Source of the DNA: Diphasiastrum complanatum
Lineage: Eukaryota > Streptophyta > Lycopodiopsida > Lycopodiales > Lycopodiaceae
Direction of reading: 5' to 3'
DNA length: 64,000 bases
NCBI GenBank assembly: GCA_029204225.1
Contig: CM055097.1
Location: forward strand, 63,126,904 to 63,190,903
Made by a program: the position numbers and the translations under genes. Below are positions 56,580 through 64,000 of the stretch, in pieces (the stretch's first letter is position 1; the number at the start of each line of letters is the position of its first letter). A model generated the notes under the pieces. That model was not told where the DNA came from, did no database searches, and saw only the letters and a list, made by a program, of their open reading frames with translations.

Positions 56580-57712
56580 CTAGATTTTTTCAAAAAACTA
56601 TCTCAAATCAAATTTGCTAGATTTATTTTCTTTTTCAAGAATCTGACTCTATATAATAATAACTTTTCAAAATTTGATCAATCGATACTTCTCAAAAATG
56701 ATAAATCTCTCAAAATCCAATTCAGAATATATCAGATTTGATCCAAATTTTGACAGACTTGATCTGAAAAATCAGAAACTAAAAATAGGACTGGCGAAGG
56801 TTTACTAAGCAAAGGTTGGCTCGGCGAAGGTAAATAGTGCTATTTTGGAAAAAAAAACTCTCTAAAAAACTTTTTTGACAATTTCTTGAGAAATAACCTT
56901 CACCGACAGATAAAACTATGAAAAACCGGACGAAAGATTCTGACACAAGAAAATACAATTTCTGTTGTCTGGCAAGGGTGAAATTCAAGATTTTCTATGA
57001 TCTGATCAAGAAGAATCTTCATCGAACTCAAAAATAGTATTTTTTTATAAATAGAATGTTCTGAAAACTCGGCGAAGGTTATGGCGAAGGACCAAGAGTA
57101 ATACTGGTAATTTTGCAAAAAAGTGATTTTTTTGACAAAAATATGCCAATATGACATCTGATCCTCTGAAAACCTTCCTATTTTTGGTATTATTCTTTGT
57201 CAACTTGGCAGTAGATAGATCTGAATCACTTCTAAGCACAATGAATCGGGCGAAGGTTTATTTTCTGTATTTTTAGAGTTTTGGTGATTTTTTGATGTTT
57301 TTTTGACAGTTTTCTTGATGTTTTTGAAAATCTGCTTGGAATTAATCTTCGCCCTTCAAATTGAAGGTTCTGTGAACAAAACCGAAGGTGTCTGCAACTC
57401 GGCGAAGGTTTCTTGAAAGAGGATAAAAAGTTCTAAGCTCTGACGACGCTTTTTGTCTCTTTTTGACCAAATCTGACAGATTTGACCGATTTTTGTTATT
57501 TTCGCTGATATCTCAGATCCAAATGGACCTTAAGATTGGTGATCTAAATAGATTTTCCTGTTTAACAATCGGATTAGATTTCAAACAAATCAAGCAAAAT
57601 CAATCCCAAACTAACCCTAAAATGCAGATCTAACACTATTCATGCCACGACAAGATGCCTAATGCAAGCTAACCATCAACCCAACATGCTGCAAACTGAA
57701 AAATTGGCATAG
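56580..57712 (-). other. Gyp7 leader with repeated motif
   Basis: About 1.1 kb of non-coding leader. On the sense (minus) strand AACCTTCGCC recurs (near 56806, 56824, 57072, 57249 and 57402), often followed by GAG, and some copies occur in the opposite direction (56896, 57347). This is the CpG form of the AACCTTTGC motif in the Gyp1 and Gyp2 leaders. Confidence 0.65.
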
Positions 57713-57731
57713 CTCCCCGGCAACGGTGCCA
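57713..57731 (-). other. Gyp7 primer binding site
   Basis: Minus strand reads TGGCACCGTTGCCGGGGAG, one base off the Tat/Athila-type consensus, four bases from the LTR. Confidence 0.88.
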
Positions 57732-57735
57732 AAAT

Positions 57736-58200
57736 TGTAGTGAGTTTCTTTCTTTGCCTATCCTCAACCCAAGATCTAATCAATCTAGCATTAAGGAGAT
57801 GAAATTAGTTGTCATGCGTAGGTTCGCTCCCATGAGAGCGATAGTATAGTTCAGATTTCAACATGAATGGAGGATCTAACACTAACATCCATTAACACTA
57901 AGCATTCATCCATTAGCCCTACTTCCATTAACTCTAAATCTATAACAATGATAGAAACTTACTCTTTCTTTCTCTCCCTTTCTCTCTCACAAAAAGCATA
58001 ACAAAATAGCAATCCCAATAATGATCAAATCCAACAATTAGCAAAATCCAAAGGAAGCATGAGAAATGGAGGAAAAGAGAGGAAGAGCAAGGACATTCAT
58101 CGATCCATTTCTAAAGAGAACCAATATGCTTTATTGAAATGAGGAATGAACATTAGGAGCAACTCGAGTTGGTCCCTTTTAATAGTAGAGAGGTGCTACA
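57736..58200 (-). mobile_element. Gyp7 5' LTR
   Basis: 465 bases with inverted ends TGTAG and CTACA. Its outer end at 58200 falls inside the Cop13 protease region, so Gyp7 inserted into Cop13. Confidence 0.88.
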
Positions 58201-58460
58201 GAGAGCAAGTCTTGTTGCAGAGTTGGCACAAACAGAACGTCTTCGAGTCGTCTGTCTCTGCCGTTGGTATTGAGTCAGAGTAAACCAATATCGTTCACTT
58301 GATGTCTAGATCCATCTCCAAGAACTATGAATCTTGAGGGATCTGCACTTCTGAAATCAGACATGATTCGTTTTGATGTCACAAAGTGCAAGGTGGCTCC
58401 TGAATCCAATATCACCTCGTGTGTCAGACGTTGATGCTGCACACACATCCTCACAAATTT
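58201..58460 (-). pseudogene. Cop13 protease, copia type
   Basis: Minus-strand protease with LTHEVILDSGATLHFVTSKR (active-site DSG intact), then RFIVLGDGSRHQVNDIGLL, an in-frame stop, and RLEDVLFVPTLQQDLLS. It is cut after LLS by the Gyp7 LTR. A single in-frame stop and a junction shift after the zinc knuckles are the only lesions. The rest of the polyprotein is not found left of Gyp7 on this strand. Confidence 0.88.
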
Positions 58461-58466
58461 AGGCGG

Positions 58467-58919
58467 TCAAACAATTTTTGTTCGTTCTTTCTTCGCCAAT
58501 CTTCGAGCTCTTAGGCTCCTCAACATAGGAAGAACTATATTATCGTTCTCCTGTCTGTTCTGTGCTGATCTATTTCTTGGGTTCTGATGGCAATACATGG
58601 CTGCATGACCCTTCTTATGGCAATGGATACACTTAATCTTGAGATTGAGCCAACAGGTATCTACGGTATGTCCGTCTCTTCTGCATCTCGTGCAGGTCTT
58701 CTTGTCGACATCTTGTCGTTTCGACCTCCCTTTGGTCTTCCAGTTGTTTTTGTTGGTCCCCTCTGCTTGCTGGTCACGATTCTGCCTCTGATTCAACTCC
58801 CTCTAAGGCTTGAACTGATTCTTTGATTTTTCTTTGTTATCGTAGAGTGCCTGGTCAGAACCATCTTTGTGATCAAGATGCTCTCTGGCCTCGACTTTCT
58901 CTCGAATCTCAACAATCGT
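58467..58919 (-). pseudogene. Cop13 gag C-terminus, two zinc knuckles
   Basis: The end of a copia gag. A charged helical stretch (IVEIREKVEAREHLDHKDGS) is followed by an in-frame stop at about 58805, a Gln/Lys/Arg-rich part and two CCHC knuckles in tandem: CTRCRRDGHTVDTC and CIHCHKKGHAAMYC. Two knuckles are unusual among the copia elements here, which have one. The N-terminal gag core, the primer site and the last third of the LTR are missing; the LTR joins this frame directly near 58920. Confidence 0.85.
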
Positions 58920-59466
58920 CTTCTGTCTGTGTTCATCTTGATTGTTTGCTAGCATCAGACTTCTTCAGTGTCTCTTCTCTTAGTTACACTCTGTGTATCA
59001 TGTTCTGATATGTGTCAAGTATTATCCAGTAAGTACGGTCTCTCTATGTAAACCTAAGATTAGAGTGATTATACATCTACAACTAATCAGGAAATTACAA
59101 GAGTGACAGATTAGCCACGACCTAAGAAATATCCGTCGACGTCATGGCATCAAGTCAGATCTCTGTACTTTTGGATACTTGCGTGATCTCTGGTGCTACT
59201 CCTTAGAGCGCGAGGACAGAACGGGTTTTGTTTTCACCATTGGTTTCGCTTATCTCATCTGCCTTTTTCTCTTGCTGGACCGCAAAAGAATCGCGTTCGT
59301 GAATCCTTCGTATTCGTGAACCGTTCATCTTCGTCTCCGTTGACTTTCATGTTCGCGAAACTCTTCGTGTTTCGTGTCTCCAAATGTTCGAGTTCGCGAA
59401 CATCTTCGTCAAGTGAAGGACTGAAAGCTAGCAAGGCTTTGTAATCAGAAACACTTTGTTTTTTCA
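58920..59466 (-). mobile_element. Cop13 5' LTR, 5' part
   Basis: Matches the first 566 bases of the Cop11 LTR (52221-52786) on the opposite strand, starting TGAAAAAACAAAGTG at 59466. The remainder of the LTR is deleted. Confidence 0.85.
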
Positions 59467-60489
59467 AAAATTGACTTGATAAATCCATCATAGGTATAGA
59501 TAAGTTTGAAAAATACTCCCTTTTTACTTGTCATGTGGGAGCTAGCCCCACTATTTATCCACCAAGGGTCTTCACCTCTTATGTTTGAAGATGAGAAACT
59601 TGAAATCATGAGTGAATCTTCATGAAAGCTCTCTTCCTCTTGGCCTAGGTTTGCTTGACTTTGAAATTGCTTTTTTTTTAAGCACTCCAAGGCATAGTGC
59701 CCCATCTTGCCACAAAAATAGCATTTGATCTTCGACTCATCCTTCTTTGGCTTGCTTGAGCTTAAACTTGAAGATCCTTCTTGATCTTCATCTTTGACTT
59801 GGTTCTTCTTGAATGCAGCACCCTTGCCTTTGAATTTGCTCTTGCTCTTGGCGAAAAGAGCCTTCTCATCTCCATCATTGAAGGAGAGCTTCTCCATCCT
59901 TGAGTTGATGTGAGTTCTCTTATTCTCCTTGGCCGTGAAGACTCCTTGGAGACCTTCAAGTGAGGGCAACTTGCTCAAAATTGCCTAACCTTGCACTAAG
60001 CTAGCAAAATCCACACTCAAACCATTCAAGATTAGTTGAACAAGTTCACTTTCCTTGATGGAATTTCCTATGTAACCAACCTCTTTGTTTAATCCTTAAC
60101 TCTCAACACATATGAATGTCCACTCTCTTCTTTAGCTTGAACACATTGAAGCATTCGATACTTCAAGGATAGCAACCTTGAAGTATTCTTGGATTCATAT
60201 ATCTTTTGAAGAGTTTTCCATGCTTCTTGAGCCGAGGTGCAAGCAACTACCTCCTTAAGAAACTAATTGGCTACATTCATTTTTATACAATGGACAGCAA
60301 CCTTGCACCTACTTTCATATTTTGTACCTTCTTGAAGGTGAATGGGCTTTATCCTCTTCACCACTCACTATATCCATTACATCTTGTAAAATAAGAATTG
60401 ATTCTATTCTTAGCTTCCAAATTGAATAATTCGATGCATTCAATCTATCATGTGAATACAAAAGATATATGCATTCATTGAAGCCATCT
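59467..60489 (-). pseudogene. Cop14 gag and protease start, copia type
   Basis: Gag from the ATG at 60489 (MASMNAYIFC...), with the N-terminal core at 60480-60000 badly broken. The 59978-59467 frame is open: SKLPSLEGLQGVFTAKENKR, a Lys-rich linker (FKGKGAAFKKNQVKDEDQEG), the zinc knuckle CYFCGKMGHYALEC, an acidic stretch and the protease start DPWWINSGASSHMTSKKGVF. N-S-G stands where D-S-G is expected, so the catalytic aspartate is lost. The frame is cut by the Cop13 LTR at 59466, which shows that Cop13 inserted into Cop14. Confidence 0.87.
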
Positions 60490-61690
60490 ATCTTTAAGCA
60501 AGAATTTGATCCAAGAATAGATGCAAGATAAAAATGATTGAAAGACTGGCTATCCCACTAGCTAGGGACTTGAAAAAGCTCAGAAGTTGACCTCTCAATA
60601 AGATTCTATCTAATCTTAAGCCAAATCAAATCTATTAATGTTAACAAGAAAACTAACTTGAATTTGCACAAAAATTAGATCTAGAAATGCCTCAACTTCA
60701 CATGGATACAATATTCACCTAACGTGAACCAAAAGGAATCCTATGCACATAAATGCCTTCAAATCATTCCTACAAGATCAGGTTGAATCATAATGCAATA
60801 ATCAATCCAAATTACCTCACAAATATGCAAAAATTGAACACAATCTTGACTAGAATTGCATTCCTTAATGAGCACTTATCTAAGTCTTTGGACTGAAAAA
60901 TTGAATTTCTAAGAACTCAATAAGTCTAAGAACGACCTTTTACAGTATCAAAGATAAGAATCTACCTTCCTTTTGATTGATTGAAAACTATTCCTTGTGA
61001 TAGACTCCACAAATCAAGTAGCATCAATATGATAAAAGTGCAAAATACTTGCTATTTTGATCCAATTGATAAGAGAAGACCACAACTCAGATTTTGAAGC
61101 TAAAAAGCCTGTAAATCAAAAACCATTAGATTTCTCTTCACTCAAATTGATCAAGAATTGAATGTACTAAAGATTATGTCTAGATAACAATCAATGCTTG
61201 AATTGCATTAAAATCTATGATTCTAGCATATTGATAAGAGATGACCACAACTCGGATTTTGAAGCCAAGACAAATTTGTCTTTCAAATCAAGAAGCATAC
61301 ATTTAAAAATATATCCAGTTTTGTTGCATTCAGCTTTCAATTCCTACAAAGCGACTCTTTTATTAGGGAACTATTTGATTAGAAGAAACTTATTTCCCAA
61401 AACCCGATTCAATAAAAAGATTCATATCCCCCAACAGGGAAACGTCCTTTTTCAGAGACTTTTACAAAGTAATTTTAAATTCCCATTAGAACTTAGAAGA
61501 CAAAGATAAATACAAATATTAATCAATTCAAATAACACATACCTACTATGAAAGCGTGGCATGTTTTAAAATCCATAAATCGAAGCGATTATACATCCAC
61601 CAGCTGAATTTAGAGACTTTACGCTGAAAGCTCTAACGACTGTAGCAAGGTAGTTTTTAAAGCCCTTCTCATGCCGCATTAGAGATAGCA
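60490..61690. other. Leader-like sequence upstream of Cop14
   Basis: No primer site or LTR was found. It includes a direct duplication, with GACCACAACTCAGATTTTGA at 61078 and GACCACAACTCGGATTTTGA at 61241, inside a stretch about 160 bases apart. The + strand frame at 61198-61509 has no recognised features. Confidence 0.45.
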
Positions 61691-62600
61691 AACTAGAAAA
61701 CCTAAACACACAACTCCCAGAATTTTCATTCTCCCAGTGAAAGCCTGAAGCAAGTTTCGTACCAACTCAAAGCAAATACCAAGTTCATACTTTTTGTGAA
61801 GAACACTAGACTGAAGAAAAGACCAAAATCGGTTCTCAGCACAATAAACACATTAGCAGTACTTGAGAAACCTAAACACACAACTCCCAGAATTTTCATT
61901 CTCCCTGTAAAAGCCTGAAGCAAGTTTCATATCCACTCAAAGCAAATACCCAAGTTTATACTTTTTGTGAGAGACACTGGACTGAAGAAAAGACCAAAAT
62001 CGGTTCTCAGCACAATAAACACATAAGCTGTAAAATATCACGACTGAGTGAGAAAGACTGAAATTGCATTGATACTTTAGAAAAGTCTTGATCTTGATAA
62101 AAGGCAGTTAACTACTACTCATTCAAAAGGAAGAAAATATCAAGATCTACGTTCATAATCTTTCGTGTCAAATGTAAATATTGACTATGCTCATCTAAAA
62201 TGCCACTACGAAGCAAGTTTCGTACCCACTATGCGCATACCAAGTTTCGTACCCACTATTTGTGCGCATACCATAAAGCTTGTCCAAGGTCAAAAATTGG
62301 ACTGAAAAATGACGAAAATCGGTTCTCAGACCATACTAAACACGCTAGCAGTAAAATATCACGACTGGCCGAGAAAGACTGAAATAGCACGGATACTTAC
62401 AAAACAATTGATCTGAATAAAGGCAACTACTCGAAAGGCAACTACTTTTCGAAGGGCAGAAAAACATCATGGTCTACGTTCATTTAAAGTATACTTTGGT
62501 GTCATATGTAAATCTTTATTATACTCCTCTAAATCACGGTTGACCGAGAAAGACTGAAATAGCACGGATACAACAACAAAATGTGACCCGAATCATTACG
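61691..62600 (+). repeat. Tandem repeat of about 170 bases
   Basis: Two adjacent copies (61701-61870, 61871-62033) share CCTAAACACACAACTCCCAG, GCAAGTTTC and CCAAAATCGGTTCTCAGCAC. A third, more diverged copy at about 62213-62400 keeps GAAAATCGGTTCTCAGAC and CACGACTGGCCGAGAAAGAC, and a fragment of it recurs at 62530-62570. No coding sequence. Confidence 0.8.
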
Positions 62601-62879
62601 ATTCAATAAAAATTTGATTTCTACCGAAAGAAAAGTTCCATTTACGTTTTAAATTACCTAATTATGTATGAATTTTGAAATGGGCCGCAAAAGAACATCT
62701 ACCAAAGTTCCGAAATCAGATTCAGCTAAACACATAATTGACATGTACAACGACAGTATAATTATATGGAAGTTTATATTATATGGTAAGACGGGACGGA
62801 AGTAGAATGATAAACTACTTTATACTGTGTATATCAGTACTAATTCATGATCCAGAATATAAAAAGCAAAGGATTCCAA

Positions 62880-63260
62880 ATAAGTGACGTTGGGGATTTT
62901 TCAAAGTTCCAGAGAGGTTCATAACAAGAACGCAACTTAATCTTTCATAAATGTGCATCTCAACGGAATCAATTCATGCTCCCGTATATTGAAAAGCGAA
63001 GAAAGATTCCAACCAAGTGATGTTAAGAATTTAAGCCAGAGCAGGTTCATACCAAGAACGCAAATTTATATTTTATATATTGATTTTATATGAACCTGTC
63101 GACAGAAAACAACTCAGAATTATCAAACCAAGGCAAGATCATGAACGCAACTTTTTATCTTTCATGGGATGATTCTGTCGACAGACTCAGAATTATCAAA
63201 CCAAGGCAAGTTCATGAACGCAACATTTTATCTTTCATGTGACGATGCTGTGTAAAAAAC
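62880..63260 (+). repeat. Tandem repeat of about 73 bases
   Basis: CAGAATTATCAAACCAAGGC occurs at 63115 and 63188, each followed by TCATGAACGCAAC and TTTTATCTTTCATG. Looser copies of the TTCATA(A/C)CAAGAACGCAA part occur at about 62918 and 63046. Confidence 0.75.
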
Positions 63261-63413
63261 CTATCGACAGAAAAACAGCTCAAAAAATTAATTCGTATGA
63301 AAGTATTCGGAAGAATCAGCCTCTGAGTAGACGACTTAAAATGGGTGCAAAAGTTTAACCCGTAATGCACCGTACAGAAGAGGTCTAAACTTAAAATGCG
63401 TAAGTTGAGTTGC

Positions 63414-63720
63414 AATGCATGTACAGAAGAGGTCCAGAGACTACTACTTCAATAATTTCACCATCATTCTATCAACGTTCACAGATTGAGACTTCTCCTT
63501 GGAGAAGGGAAGATTTAACCATTTGTATAGATGATAAAGGTTATATTTGTACACGATGAAAAAAAAGAGGTCCAAAAACTAACTACTTGAACAATTACAC
63601 TATAATTCCATCAACGATACTTTGAGACTTCTCTTTGGAGAATAGAATAGAGAAGATTTTACCATTTCTGTAGATGATTTAAAAACGTCATATTTGTACA
63701 CGATGAAAAGAAATTGATGT
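63414..63720 (+). repeat. Tandem repeat of about 145 bases
   Basis: Two copies of a unit containing AGAGGTCC, CTACTTCAA/CTACTTGAA, CCATCA, GAGACTTCTC(C/T)TTGGAGAA and TTTGTACACGATGAAAA. Confidence 0.78.
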
Positions 63721-64000
63721 TTCTCAACGAGGGAGAAAACTCAATAAGCCAACGAATATAACTTTAAATAATCTTCGTCGAAGTATTCCGAGACACATCA
63801 TCAAAAAATGTGAATGCATCTTGCAAGCACGTAGAGGTTAACATCGCAAGGAACATCACATCGATTTCGTAGAATCTGAAACATCAACAGAAAAAGTGAA
63901 TACAAGCATAGAAGGGAGGTACGCATCGCAGCGAGCACAACATTGACCCCCTAACATCTTCAACCACTCCCTCAGTTACAGTATTTTTTAGAAGACTGTA
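63721..64000. other. Right edge, nothing recognised
   Basis: No coding frame, repeat or RNA gene seen in the last 280 bases. Confidence 0.5.

Overview
The window looks like repeat-rich intergenic heterochromatin from a land plant nucleus, probably a large-genome vascular plant. I found no intact host gene. The evidence is many Ty1/copia elements with the plant-type initiator-Met primer site (TGGTATCAGAGC), several Ty3/gypsy elements with primer sites of the TGGCGCCGTTGCCGGGGA type (Tat/Athila-like), a TRIM/SMART-like miniature LTR element, a foldback MITE and long (TC)n/(GA)n tracts. The sequence alone does not identify the species. Nearly every coding stretch is a decayed transposon pseudogene with frameshifts and stops. 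I use private labels: Cop1-Cop14 (copia), Gyp1-Gyp7 (gypsy), RT1/RT2 (a different reverse transcriptase lineage), TRIM1 and MITE1.

Layout. 1-2433: Cop1 (-), gag to 5' LTR, inserted into the RNase H of Cop2 (-, 2434-5044, with an LTR start beyond). About 6.3-12.4 kb: two related gypsy elements Gyp1 and Gyp2 (+), with a solo-LTR candidate inside Gyp1 and Cop3 (-) between them. 12.5-13.3 kb: Cop4 protease remnant (-). 15.2-17.0 kb: Cop5 (+). 17.0-17.7 kb: an unrecognised protein module plus gypsy LTR (Gyp3). 17.8-18.3 kb: an unrecognised 165-codon coding remnant (-). 18417-18993: TRIM1 with both LTRs. 19.5-21.6 kb: RT1 (-), a non-LTR reverse transcriptase with a YIDD motif. 21.65-32.25 kb: Gyp4 (-), split by the best-preserved element, Cop6 (+, 24745-30455, both LTRs). 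32.3-34.3 kb: Cop7 (+), ending in a (TC)n tract. 35.6-37.3 kb: RT2 (+), a second copy of the RT1 lineage that keeps its N-terminal part. 37.3-41.5 kb: AT-rich sequence with MITE1. 41.5-50.6 kb: Gyp5, Cop8 (split by Cop9 and Cop10) and Gyp6. 50.9-60.5 kb: Cop11, Cop12, Gyp7 (inserted in Cop13) and Cop13 inserted in Cop14. 61.7-63.7 kb: diverged tandem repeats of no known type.

The pieces do not form a pathway; the organisation is layered nested insertion, deletion and recombination. The parts most worth follow-up are: the RT1/RT2 lineage, which is neither copia nor gypsy; an unrecognised protein module shared by Gyp3 and Gyp7, where it lies directly after gag and no pol is visible; the miniature TRIM1; the AG...CT-ended LTRs of Cop6; the repeated AACCTTYGC motif in the gypsy leaders; and a copia element whose two halves lie 8 kb apart in swapped order with 34 bp in common.
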